A stretch of 64,000 nucleotides of DNA, from NCBI GenBank assembly GCA_038501195.1, contig JBBPUQ010000005.1:1116001-1180000 (forward strand), in the 5' to 3' direction. This DNA comes from Nemania diffusa (taxonomy: Eukaryota; Ascomycota; Sordariomycetes; Xylariales; Xylariaceae). The notes under the pieces were generated by a model. That model saw nothing but the letters and a program-made list of their open reading frames with translations. It did no database searches and was not told where the DNA came from. A program made the translations under genes and the position numbers. Of this stretch, positions 46,487-58,202 are shown piece by piece (within the stretch, counting starts at the first letter, position 1; every line of letters starts with the position of its first letter).

Positions 46487-49400
46487 ATGATGGATCCCGT
46501 TTCGGCCGTGGGCTTCGTCGCCAGTATCATCCAGCTAATTGAAACGACAGCGAAGGTCGTTAGATATGTGAATGCCGTCAAAGATGCTCCTACTGAGCGT
46601 GCACAGTTTGCTCGGCACGCCTCGAGCCTCCTGGCGCTGTTGACTGATCTGAGATACCGCGTCGAAGACGCCAAGTCTGCCTCAGAGGCATGGTTCGTGG
46701 CCCTCCGCAGCCTAGGGGTTGAAGGGGGGCCGCTGGATCAGCTACAAGGCCAAATGGAATGTTTGGCAACGAAGCTTCAGCCGGTCTCTAATACTGACCG
46801 TCTCGAGAAGGCACGAAAAGCCTTAGCCTGGACTCTCAACAAGAAAGAGATCGTAGAAGCTCTTGCACAGATTGAGCGGGTCAAGACGCTCGTTATGCTT
46901 GCTTTACAGAACGACCAGTTGTAAGGCCCCTCTTCAATAAATTTGCGTCGGGTTTCTGATATTTCCATTAGTAAGCTTACGCTGGCAATGAAACAAGACT
47001 TGATGGACGTCAAGGAGGACTTACGGGGAGCCATTGGTGGAGCTAATGCGGAACGGCAAGGTTCGTATCTATATCCTATAATGCGAATATTCATATTGCT
47101 TAAGCTAAGTATGAGATTTGCCAACTAGATGAAGAATTTGAAGAGATTACCTCCTGGCTCTCTAGCCTCGAGTTTACCACCAAGCAGATTGACTTTCTCA
47201 AGAGACGTCAAACTGGAACGGGGGATTGGCTCCTCTCGGACCATAGCTTCCAAGATTGGGTAGACGGAAAGGAGAGGATGCTGTGGTGTCGGGGGCTACG
47301 TAAGATTAGTCACACCCTAATATTTGAACTATGTTGCTAATAAGATGAAGCCGGCGCCGGCAAGACGACCTTAGCGTATGGAAACCTGTTTCCTTACTGC
47401 TATACTTAGCTATTAAGGAGATTACTAACCTCGTTTACAGATCAATGGTAATTGATTGGCTTGAGCGCCAGCATCGAGCCACGGATGTTGCTGTGATTTA
47501 CCTATACTGTAGCTACAAAGAAGAGGAGGTCCAAACAGCGGAGAACATGGTAGGAAGCCTATTGAAGCAGCTCGTCTATCATCGAGCAGCACTTCCTGAT
47601 GATGTTCGCAGTCTTTACTCTAAGCACTCCAAGAAAAAGACGCGCCCTAAGCTAGATGAGGTCGCTGGACTGCTCGTGCAAGAAGTAACGACATCTTCGC
47701 TTGTTTTCGTCGTGATAGATGCTCTCGACGAGTGTTCTGAGCGCGTCGACACAAGGGCTAGATTGCTCACTGAGATACAAAATCTACCCAAGAATGCACG
47801 AATCCTAATTACTTCCCGATACTCTTTAACAATCGAAGACAAATTTGGAAATGTTCCGCAAATTGATATTCGCGCAACCGATGATGACGTCAAGCGATAT
47901 GTTGAGGCTTGCATTGAGGAAAAGGCCTCACTTGCAAAGCATGTCCGTTCAAGCCCAGAGATGATGGAGGAAATTACCGAGACGGTTATTCAGACAAGTC
48001 AAGGGATGTACGTTTAACTTCCCTGTTATATGCCGTGATAGTCTTCGCTATCAACGTTGACCCAAGCTAACGTTCGCTCTTGGGGCTAGGTTTCTCCTTG
48101 CTCAACTACACATGGATAGTCTGGCGAGAAAGCTCACTCGCCGCCAAATTCGTGCAGCATTGGCCAGTCTACCCAAGGAACTTGACGAAACTTATGATCA
48201 AGCTATACAGCGGATAAAAAACCAAGATGAGGACCAAGCTAGCCTAGCTCACAAAGTGCTGTATTGGATTTCATATTCATTCCGACCACTAACTATTACG
48301 GAACTACAGCACGCTTTAGCCGTTGAGCTAGACGACGACGACCTTGATGAAGATGGTCTTTATGACACAGAACTCATGATATCTGTATGCGCCGGCCTTG
48401 TAACGGTGGATATCGAAAGCAATCAAATCCGCTTAGTGCATTATACAGCGCAAAGCTACCTTGAACGTGTTCGTGGGGAGTTGTTTCCCGAAGCGCCTTC
48501 AGTAATATCAGGAACCTGCCTGACATATTTGTCATTCAGCCGATTCGCCGAAAGTTACTGCCTAAATATTGATGAAACTAGAGCCCGCCTTAACAAATAT
48601 CCATTCCTCAGCTATGCTGCCAGCTACTGGGGAAACCACATGCACAACGGAATTGATGACGATATTCGTAAGCGTGCCCTCAAGTATCTCAGCAATAGCA
48701 TTAGTATTGTAAGTGCCTACCAGGCAAGTTCCGATAAGCGACACTCCTACTATCTCGGCGTGTATTTGCTTGGGATTGGCATGTCTAACATCACTCGCCT
48801 CCATGTCATCGCTTTGTTCGGTCTTGCCGAAATTGCAGAGGAGGTACTAGTAACATCGGTCGACGTAAATGCGAAAGCGTATGATGGTACAACACCGCTT
48901 CATATAGCGGCGGAGGCGGGTCATGTTCAAATGGTACAATTCCTGTTACGAGCAGGGGCAGAGATTGCACCTGAGGCAATTGACCGACAAACACCTTTAC
49001 ATATGGCTGCCAAAAACGGACACGAAGCTGTGGTGAAACTTCTCATCGAAGCCGGGGCAGATTGTAATTACTGTAGAGCGAGAGGAGGGGAGTCGCCGCT
49101 CCACCTCGCAGCAGACTACGGCCATTTCAACGTCGTACAGATTCTCATCAAAAAGGGAGCAGATATTAACCAGAAAGACGCCGTGGCTTATCGTACAAAG
49201 AGACATGCCCACAAAGAGCCTTCCCTCAGACTTGATAATAACGACAAGATTCGTGAATGTGACAATAATGATGAGGGCGGGACTGAGAAGTTTGGAGGGA
49301 CACTGCTGAGCCGCGCTGCGAAGAAGGGCAACAAAGATTTGCTGCTCCTGCTCCTGGACAATGGTGCCGATATATCTGCAACCGACGAAAACGGCTGTAC

Positions 49401-50928
49401 AGCGTTGCATAGCGCTGCTCGAGTTGGCCATGTTAAGCTTGTGGAGGAGTTGATCTCAAGAGGTATAGACATCTCTACCACAGATAAAACAGGCCAAACT
49501 GCGTTACATTATGCAGCGAAGCATGATCAAATAGGGGTCGTCCAAAGACTCCTAGAAAGTAATGCGGATGTACGAGCTAAAGACAAGGAGGGAAGGACAC
49601 CAGCTGACGAGGCTGCCCAAAGAGAGCATGAGAGTATCTTGAATATATTACTAGAGCGCTTGGGCAAGGGAAACGAGGCAGAGAGATGGCTAACAGATAT
49701 TAGTCTCTACCGTGCGGTAAATCAAGCAGACGCGGATAATGTTAGGCTCTTGCTTGGAAAGGGGGCAGATGTTGATGCAAAAATCCAATTCACACCGATT
49801 ATACATATCGCTATTACACATGAGAGCAACGACGTGCTGCAGCTCTTATTAGCCAATGGGGCTAGCACCAAAGAGAAAGACAGTTTCGGTAGGACCCCCT
49901 TACATTGGGCGGTCTATAGAGGCTATAGCACTGGGGTTCAACTCCTACTTGATCACAATGCCGATATCGAAGCAACGAATGCAGATGGGGCAACGCCATT
50001 GCATATCGCAGCACAAGAGGGGAGCTTTTTGATGGTGAATAAATTACTCGACAATGGAGCGAGAATAGATGCGAGGGATAGGCACGGGTGCACTGTGATT
50101 GAGTGGATTTTCCACCCTGGGTTAGTAGAAAGTGCTTACATGGAAACGGACCAAGAAGAGCAAGCGATAGCGACAATTCAACTCAAGTGTTGTCTACTTG
50201 ATATTCTCATTGAAAAAGGAGGAGATGTCAATAACCGGTCCTGTCTTGGGTATACCCCTCTGATGTGCGCAGTGGGTTCTGAGGGTATGGGCAGTGCAGT
50301 TTTCGTGCGGCGACTTCTCGAGAAAGGAGCAAATGTTGCGGCAAAAGCTGATAACGGCCATACCGCAATTGATGGAGCAGCTAGGCGAGGTCTGCTGGAA
50401 GTAGCCCAACTTCTCCTAGAGTATGGTGCCGATGTGAATCACAAACACGTGGGGTCGTTAAGTCGGGTCGTGAGGTATGGTGGGAAATCTGTGAATGGTA
50501 TGACAGCACTTCATGAAGCAGTGAAAAGTAAATCATATGAAGTAACCCGTCTACTAATTAACGCCGGAGCGGACATAAAGGCAGTTGACGAAAATGGGCA
50601 CACACCATTGCATTATGCAATTCGGGAAGTGTTTGGATCTAAACACATTATCAAGCTATTTCTTGCTCATGGTGTTGATATCAACGCCTGTTACGGCAAA
50701 AAGAAAGCAACAGTGCTGCACTATGCAGCTATGCTGGCGAATATTGTGATGGTACGTTTTCTGGTTGAGGAGGGGGCTCGAATCGATGCGACGGATATCG
50801 ATGGGAAGACGGCTCTAGACTGGGCCGAACATGCAGGTCGCGAAGCAATGATATTTTCTCTCCGACGATATGTTAAGGAGTTAGAGGGCGGGCGAGGGCT
50901 ACGCTGCACGGGCATCAGCTCATCCTGA
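46487..50928 (+). CDS. NLR-type STAND protein: HeLo-like N-domain, NACHT, ankyrin repeats
   Basis: Six exons (46487-46920, 46972-47060, 47129-47299, 47351-47375, 47441-48007, 48090-50928) give a complete 1374-residue protein. Residues 1-140 (DPVSAVGFVASIIQLIETTAKVV...) are the fungal STAND N-terminal helical domain related to HeLo, a membrane-acting cell-death executor type. The NACHT NTPase follows: Walker A LPGAGKTTLA (~232-241), Walker B VFVVIDALDEC (~328-338), the sensor ARILITSRY and a winged-helix region (LARKLTRRQIRAAL...ALASLPKELDETYDQAI). From ~690 to the end are about 18 ankyrin repeats (DGTTPLHIAAEAGH type), clearly diverged from each other. Such proteins act in allorecognition and possible antimicrobial immunity, with ankyrins sensing a ligand and NACHT oligomerisation triggering the N-domain. 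A second in-frame ATG follows directly at the start. No partner cell-death gene lies next to it. Confidence 0.93.
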
Positions 50929-51050
50929 GGTTTAGTACGAAGCTAATAGATGCTACTACTTTGTTGGGGCGAGCGGTCAAGCTACCAGCCAAACCACAGG
51001 CTGGCCCTACCGATGCATTCGGCTTAATTCCGAATAATTAAAACTAGAGC

Positions 51051-51120
51051 TCTCTGAACGTGCTATTGTGACCGTAGTCAGGCCCCCTGAGGGCAGTGTG
51101 TGATTTACACGTTCCGTTTC
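51051..51120 (+). repeat. Diverged direct repeat, copy 1
   Basis: About 70 bp matching 55029-55102 in the same orientation. The last 20 bases (51101-51120) are identical in both copies, and the rest differs by scattered substitutions and small indels. Likely part of a decayed transposable element. Confidence 0.6.
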
Positions 51121-53518
51121 ACTACCCTCCTTCTTCCCTCCTCAAAAACCTAAAAGCTCTTTTAATCGGATTCACACGATACGATGTTTTCCCGATGGCA
51201 TTATAGTTACCGACTAAAATAAATAGAACTTTGACGAATAATGCTTAGATCCTAAAAAAGAAACTAATCATTCGAAAGACGAGATTTTGCGAATCAGCTG
51301 CATAAATCAAAGACTTGACAACGTTTTATTTTGAAGAGTGGCGTTATGGTATATTGTTCCATTTTTGTTCCGTGACACTTGACAGTATAATATTCCGCCC
51401 GCGCTTTAAAGCGGCACCTCAGTCCGAAACGCACTCAGAAACTAGAAGAAACTATAAGACTAGATATTAAGTAGTAAATCCGGCCAAATACAACCAAAAA
51501 GAAATGACAATAGATTATGTTTTATGAACCGACGATATAGGCTACGCCATTAATCATCTAGTATAATTAGTGTTATGGGACGGAACTTCGATACTAAACT
51601 ATAACACTACTGTATAAAAGTAGAACGTTGTTAGGCTAGAACCTTGACGGTTTACAGTTGCTTGTGCATGGGGCTATGGTAACCATCAACTTCAAAGCTT
51701 AATATTAGACATATTGACCTAATGTAGGTGCCTAAGATTACTGAAGCAGTCCGCACTGGAAACTTCACATTCAACTAAGCACAATCTCTTCCCTATTGAC
51801 GCGGAGTCTCCGCCAATTATCTGCTCTTTCTTCACGAATAATAAGTGCGACTCGGAAAACTCCGTGGAAATACCCTGTCAATTATAGAGTATGTGAGGAA
51901 CAACTGGTACAATATTAGCACTAGGGTTGTTGCTTGGTGAGTCTATACGAAGAGCTGGAAAACCAAACGGCCTGCAACCTTATTAGGACGTGAATGGAAG
52001 GAAAAAGTGGTACGAGATGTGTCATAACGGTAATACTTTCGGGGATTATATTGGCGCTTCTACTTGGGATTATAGTCCTTAATGCTGTCGCGTTCCAGAT
52101 TTTGAATGCTTGGCAGTGAAAACGCCCGGTTTCTTAAATGTTGTCAGCTGAGTCTAATCGGATATAACACGGCCACGCCTCTGAGACGGGCAATATCAAT
52201 CGGTCAGGTGTCTATCTCTATTTGATATTAATGTCTTCAATATGTCTGATAACTTCATAGCGAACTACTTTGACGCGACTGAGCAAAATACTCAAGACTA
52301 TATAAATCGACATTTAGAAGAAATCATTCTTACCATATTCTTTATATTATTGTAGGTATACAACCAATGAGTCCATATCTTTACCAAATAATATGTACTA
52401 TAGTCTTACCTCTCAACAGTTGGCATTTCTAATACGGGGTCTATACATCCATTTGTTGGAGCGGAAGGAACCACATCATTAGTTAATGCAATGTCACGGC
52501 TCCATATGTATGCAACTGCAAGTAATCGCCGTGTCCACCTTGATAAATTTCCAATTTTGCTGTAGTTTTGTGGTGTACTGTTGCAATTCCGTTCTCTGGT
52601 AATATCTATATATGTAAGTAGAAACATGTATCGAGGGGATACTTGGTCTAACATCGACACAATTTTACCTGAAATGAACCCTATTATTTAACATCTCACG
52701 TTCGTTAAAACATCGTTGTATTCAACTCTAACGCTACCAATGTTTATTTGCAAGACTCGATATTATAACAAGTAGATCATTCGAAATATCCCGGACAAGT
52801 TGTAGACCGGAGCTCATAGACTTTTGTAGCTGTCTAATATTCGTTGGAGACTTGCAAGCCTTAATATCTAATACCAATTCACCAGAATCTTTGGATGTAT
52901 CCTAGGAAGATAAAACAAATACAGTAGATTGGGGAGTCCCTCACGGAGGGTGTAAGTTCCCTTAACTCATCTCTTAGACTGCCTCGAAACCAAGTCTAGA
53001 TTGTTACAGTACCATCAAGAGCACAATACTAGCCTGTAGTTACCATGAGCAAGTAGCACAAGATTATCAAAGCTGCTATTGCTACGGAAAAGCCTAGTTA
53101 TTAAAATATTTTAACAAACGTTCTTATGCTAGTTGACACGAGAGTTATAGAAATTGCTATTATTAAGAGCTATATTGTGAGTAACATCTTACAACTTAAT
53201 GCGCCGCATCCTGTTTTTGAATCAAAAGTCTTAGAGAGTAGAATTTAATTATTTGAAGCGACGATTATAAATCGGCAGGTTTTTTGGGGCGTTCAATCGC
53301 GTGAAGCGCTCACAAGTGCTTAGTCGTGACTAAGGGTGTGACCTGCTCGCGGAAGTGGAGCCGTGGTAGTGTTGTATTTCAGGTGATCTGAAGTCTAACC
53401 CCATTTCTCTGGGGTCCTTAGTGTAGACCATGCAACCGCATAACTGGAACCCGCTCCATAGAGTCTAGCCCACAACCGAGCTGACCTAGCAGCTGAAGAC
53501 GGGTGCAATTTTGCAAGT

Positions 53519-53584
53519 TGCTGGCATCAGCAGCGTGCTAGCATCAATAACATGTTGTCATTAATAACATTGCTGGCATCAGCA
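53519..53584. repeat. Duplicated palindromic 14-mer
   Basis: TGCTGGCATCAGCA occurs at 53519-53532 and again at 53571-53584; it is itself an inverted repeat (TGCTG/CAGCA around GCAT). Each copy is followed within 4-5 bases by a GCTAGCAT or ACTAGCAT motif. Confidence 0.55.
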
Positions 53585-53944
53585 ACTTACTAGCATGTCC
53601 CTTAATAGGTGATTAGTGGCTCGCTTGAGCTGCAGTTACTTTGTGGTTGGTCAATTTAGTATCGTGACTGGTTGTTTTCAACTTCAACAGTGTAATTATT
53701 TTCATCTCACCTCATACAAGACAATGCGCTTTCGGAATAGTATCGTTCTTTAGCTAATTTATCGCGGAAAGTCGGGAAGCGAGTTTGCTAGCTAAAACTC
53801 TCGAGGAACAAAGTGTTGTGTCTATAAGAAGCCATGTTGCTGCTTGGCAGTTCTATTTTCTCATCACCACGCTCCCAAGTTCTATAGATTCAACCGACTT
53901 AGCTCTTCAAGACTTCAGACTCGTTTCGAAATCACTATTTCAAA

Positions 53945-54526
53945 ATGTTCTTCTCTAAGCTCGCTACCGCTGCCACTCTCCTGGCCACCGCTCTCGCCGG
54001 CCCTCTCGCTGTCTCGAGCGACGAGACCGCCCAGCTAACCAAACGCTCTGACGGAATTCACCTGGTGAACTGTGTGACGTACTCTGCGGTTATTGTAAGA
54101 AAGACCATTGGCTTCAGTAATGGCTATCTACGAATGACTTGACTAACCTTCTTACCTATCACTAGTTCTGCAGTGACGACTCAAACTGCAACTTCAACCC
54201 GGGTCCTGGCAATGAGTGTATCCCCAAGGACCACTTGAACAACGTGGGGCTGGAGACTTGGGAGACTTCCGGCTCCTGCACATTCTCTACTGGAGTTACC
54301 TTCTCCTGGAGCATCGAATCCAATGCTCAGTCGCAGCCCAACTTCTCCGTTGTGGGGTGAGTTCTTCACCGGTACACCTTTCCCGTAATTTCAAAACTTA
54401 CTAACACCCACCTTTAGTTCCGGTAGCAACAGCCAGCAGGGCTTCACCATCCGCAAGGATGACCAGCACGTCATGTATACTGATGGCAATGGCCACGCTT
54501 GCCGCAGCATCTACTACGCCCTCTAA
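53945..54526 (+). CDS. Secreted cysteine-containing 149-residue protein with Kex2 site
   Basis: Three exons (53945-54094, 54166-54356, 54418-54526; introns 71 and 61 bp) give a complete 149-residue protein. The N-terminus MFFSKLATAATLLATALA is a signal peptide. A short propeptide ends at a dibasic LTKR site (residues ~32-35), so Kex2 processing is likely. The mature part of about 114 residues has six cysteines (in VNCVTY, FCSDD, NCNFN, NECIP, GSCTF and HACRS) and beta-strand-like alternation (GVTFSWSIESNAQ...GFTIRKDDQHVMY). It looks like a small beta-rich secreted fungal protein of unknown role. It sits inside repeat-bearing AT-rich DNA, between two copies of a diverged direct repeat, a setting common for effector genes; that role is inference. 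Confidence 0.85.
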
Positions 54527-55491
54527 GTCAGAACCACTCAAGGCCGTGGTGGGAGCTGAACTGCCAATTCAATTTACTTAATGCCCATATTGGATGGTTC
54601 TCCCGTCGTCTCTGGTAATACAGGCGTTATTGTTCGGCTATCACCCAGCATAGAAGCAATGCGTATAGTACTTGTTAAAAATACTTCTTTAAACATATAG
54701 AAACTGCTAGTTTTAAAGAATAATTGTTATACGCCTATTAACTATAACACGAACTGGTGCTCCATTGCTGTATTTCTGATAAATCGGGTTTCGTCTTTTA
54801 GCAATTATAATCCCATATCCCGGAACAAATAGTATAGTTTATGTCCCTCACACTGTTATAGGACAGTAGTAAGCTATAGGTCTGTGGTTGTGCCACAAGC
54901 TATAAAGGCTAGACCACTTTTTCTATAGGCTTTTTAGACCTCCTTTTTAGCTATCCACCCTTCTTAGGAACTAGCCTTCGGCCAGTCCTCCTGAGTTCTT
55001 ATTATTCTTGATGAATTGAAGCCAGAAATCTCTAGAAGTGCTGTTGTGGCCCTCGCCAGGTCTCCAGAGTGCGGTCTGTGTATGATTTACACGTTCCGTT
55101 TCCGTATACTAGTTTGGCTGTGAGAGTATCTATTCTATGTATCTAATTATGTGACGGGATCCCGCTAAACCTGTACTTATTCCTGAAGGATCCATTATGA
55201 ACCCCGGGCTGCACTCGACCACTCTACGATAAGTCCTAAGAATATACTCCTATTCCTCAAACGAGTACTAAATATCTATATCTTCGCAATGACCTCGATG
55301 AGCACTCCGTTCGTTACAATTCCCGCGCCATTATAAGTTTCTAAGCTGTGTAGGAGCAGTGGCCTTAACCTAGACCCTTAACGACCCACTGCTGTGTTCC
55401 CGTGTCACTGTATCGCTGAATCTAATTCTTATTTACATGAGTGCTTTAGTTATTCCATTCCAAATTGGTCTACCCTTCTAATCGACTATGT
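54527..55491. other. Gene-free region with second repeat copy
   Basis: 965 bp AT-rich stretch between the secreted protein gene and gene A. It contains the second copy of the direct repeat (55029-55102) and otherwise no coding signal. Confidence 0.5.
55029..55102 (+). repeat. Diverged direct repeat, copy 2
   Basis: Counterpart of 51051-51120, same orientation, about 4 kb away. The shared 20-mer lies at 55083-55102, and similarity ends right after it in both copies, suggesting an element boundary. Confidence 0.6.
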
Positions 55492-57631
55492 TTAGGCGGA
55501 TATAGAAACCTTCGATGGGGTGGCTGTCGCATTCATTACAGCTGGAACCTTGATTTGTGCAACTTGAGCGGTTGGTGTAATTTGTTGCAATCGTTCAGCA
55601 CCTGGGGGGATCCTGACCGAGCAGATTAATGTTAGCTTCTATCATCGTATCAAGGAACCAAGTGCGAGGAAGCATATTCTTACCCGTTATACGTGAGGTC
55701 AACAAGCAGGTCACCGTTGTCATTGAAAATGGGATTTTTCATGCATAAGTATCCGTTTCCTGCGAGGACGAAGCAGTCTTGCTTCAGCGTGCCTTGAAGC
55801 TCGTCAACATAGCTACCGACTCCTTCTAAGCTCTTCTTGAAGTTGGCGTGGAACTCATCGAATACGGCGCGAGGGTCAATTCCCTTCACCCCCATACTAC
55901 TAGATTTCCAATCTTTAAAATCTACCTGGCCGGGCCAATTGAGTCGAATATTCAATTTGCCGTCGTAAGCGTCAACGCTCTCTAAGAAGATTTCCATCTT
56001 CCACTTGCCCGTAGTTGCAATCCTGTTTAGCTATTAGTTTTAAGCACCCAGTGATGAATCACTCAAAGTCTTACTGTGTCGAACGCTCTTCCCAATTGTC
56101 CGATGAGCGCATGTGAAGCTCCATTGTAGACCACCCTGTGAGAACTGCTTTGTTCGTTCCCGACTCGTATTTGAGGTTGACGATTGAACGCCCTTTAATC
56201 ATTAGTATCATCGTAGCCCAAATTAATAGTATAGCTCATACCAGTAAGCTTGGCTGTTGGCCTCACAGTTCGTTCAGCGGTGCCCACAATGTCAACAGCA
56301 CCAAGCCATCGCCAGCCATGATAGTTGTCCATTTCGGGAACTCTATTGTTAAACCACCCACTACTATCATAGAGATCGTCGCGGCCTTGTTGACGAGTCA
56401 AAAGAAAGTAATCGTCATTCCAGTCTGGGTGTTGAACGTTATCTCCGAATCTATAGCTCCACTCGTATGGCTTGGTTCTTGAGCTGGAGCTTGCACTTGC
56501 TGATATGCAATCAAGTTCTGCTCTTTTTATGATAGGGCGCAGAACTGGAACAAGGTAGTTGTCAAAGATAAGCCGGCTAGATATACACATTGAACCTTTG
56601 ACACGTTGATTTGGATCGCCATCAGCTGTGACAAAGATGCCGTTAGAATTGGGGAATTGCTCCTCAGCAGGAAGTTGGCCATTCTTGGCAGTTGTTTCAA
56701 GGTACAGCAGGCAGTTGCTCGCAGAATTTTGCGATGCCTGTCCATCACCACGCTGAAATGGATATAATTGATGCCTCGCTGCTGTAGGCTGGTATATGCG
56801 CCCTGTGTGGCCAACTGGATGCGCGTGAGCTACCTTGCAATTCGAGCAGATAGATCAATTAGATCAGGACACTTACCTTGACCTTTATTTGGAGGAAGTG
56901 CATAATAGAGAATCGGGAACTTGACAGCATTGTTCCCACCGCGTAGACTGCCAATCATTTTGTTGAGCGCGCTTTCGACGTCGCTGTGATGTACCAACCA
57001 CGAAGCAGTCAGCTTCTGTAGGTACGCTGCTGCTTTTCCGCCAGCGTCAGGTGCACCGGTAAGCTTGACGCTGCTGTGCGAAGGGTCGAAGGCCGATACC
57101 TCAGCAACTAGAAGATCACTTATTAGAACGTTGAAATCTTAGGAGCAACAAAATTCTTACGCCCAAAGTCAAGCATCAGACGCTGCACTGAGAACTCCCC
57201 GGGGACGTTAAGCAGCTCCTGTAGGTGCGGAAGATCCGCTTCGCTGGCATGCTGTAGAGCTGAAAATCGATAATTTAGTGCTGTAGGTCAAATAATACAA
57301 CCGGGGAGGGATGCTCACCGATATCAACCTTGAAAGCCAAATCACTGCTATCCAAAGTAAAGACACTTCCATCGGGTGTCTTCAACGTCGCTGTGTCAAA
57401 GATAACATGATAGTACATCTGACAGGGACCTCCTTCGGATGGAATGGTGACCCTCGACGCTTTCAGTCTAGCTGTAAGAGTGGCATTGTCGAGTGTTTCC
57501 TCAATCTTCTGAAATTTCTTCACGCGCTTCCAGTAATCTTTGAGCTGGGCATTCAGCATTTCCTCTGAAATAGCCACAACAGCATCATATTGGCCTGCAC
57601 TGCATTTCAAGCGCAGAGTACGGTCCGACAT
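55492..57631 (-). CDS. Gene A: 602-residue protein of unknown family
   Basis: Seven exons (57319-57631, 57161-57259, 56877-57107, 56242-56829, 56075-56192, 55684-56022, 55492-55612) close in frame to a 602-residue protein. There is no signal peptide or membrane helix. The N-terminal ~105 residues (TLRLKCSAGQYDAVVAISEEMLN, then LYWKR and a stretch of beta-like strands) read as an alternating beta domain, followed by NVPGEFSVQRLMLDFG, a helical segment (SWLVHHSDVESALNKMIGSL) and a long Tyr/Trp-rich region (residues ~230-440). The last ~40 residues are Ala/Thr/Pro-rich. My faint impression is a lipid-binding tubular (TULIP-like) beta fold; I cannot verify it and do not assign it. It is divergent from gene B, with 571 bp between starts. 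Confidence 0.8.
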
Positions 57632-58202
57632 ATTGTGTTGAAGAAGAGGAGAGTAAATTGATAATATTTGATTAGTTGAATAGTGACTACGGAACTGCTT
57701 CCTCCTGCCGCTTATTTAACTCATTTTCTCTGCAAGGCGAACATCACCCTTTTTGAAGTTTGTTTACAAACAGTCATAGTATAGCTATATTCAATTACTA
57801 CAACGATTTAGTGAAGCTCAAAAGTTCAGCTGTCAAGAGTCTCGATCGGTCTTGGCCACGTGCTTCTACGCGGAGACGGTCCGTTCCGACTAACTAGTTT
57901 ATCTTCTCTTCGTTTCAGCTAGCCACATTCCCCGGAGTCTAGATCATTGAGGTCGAACCCACATCTAGTGGCTGCAGTAGACTGGTCTAGATAGGGCGAT
58001 TCCTATTGTGGAAATGAATTCGTTTTCCCCATTCAGTTAGTTCGCCTCCTAATGTTTTTCAATTGCACATCTAGCCAACCCTCATCGTATACCGCCGGGC
58101 TCTAACTAGTGTATTTGGCTTTTTATACATATCAAGTATGGCTGACAGAAGTTATCTACTAGCAAATAAGGTTAACCATCTCAGTAAACGCGGATAAGCA
58201 AA
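57632..58202. promoter_or_regulatory. Shared divergent promoter region of genes A and B
   Basis: 571 bp between the two start codons; whatever controls A and B probably lies here and could co-regulate them. No specific binding site was recognised with confidence. Confidence 0.4.

Larger units (their letters stand above)
50929..53944. other. 3 kb gene-empty AT-rich tract with repeat remnants
   Basis: No believable ORF longer than about 85 codons is present and stops are dense in all frames. The composition is AT-rich, as expected of a repeat tract eroded by repeat-induced point mutation. It contains one copy of a diverged repeat (51051-51120, second copy 55029-55102), a 14 bp palindromic unit repeated at 53519-53532 and 53571-53584, and a short perfect palindrome CTTAGTCGTGACTAAG near 53319-53334. 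Confidence 0.6.

Noticed and set aside
52406..52660. 84-codon minus-strand ORF in the gene-empty tract
   Set aside because: ATG-started but without domain, signal peptide or convincing extra exons; stops dense around it.
57941..57966. B-box-like GGTTCGACCTC on the minus strand, possible tRNA
   Set aside because: No A box at proper distance and the T-arm does not pair.
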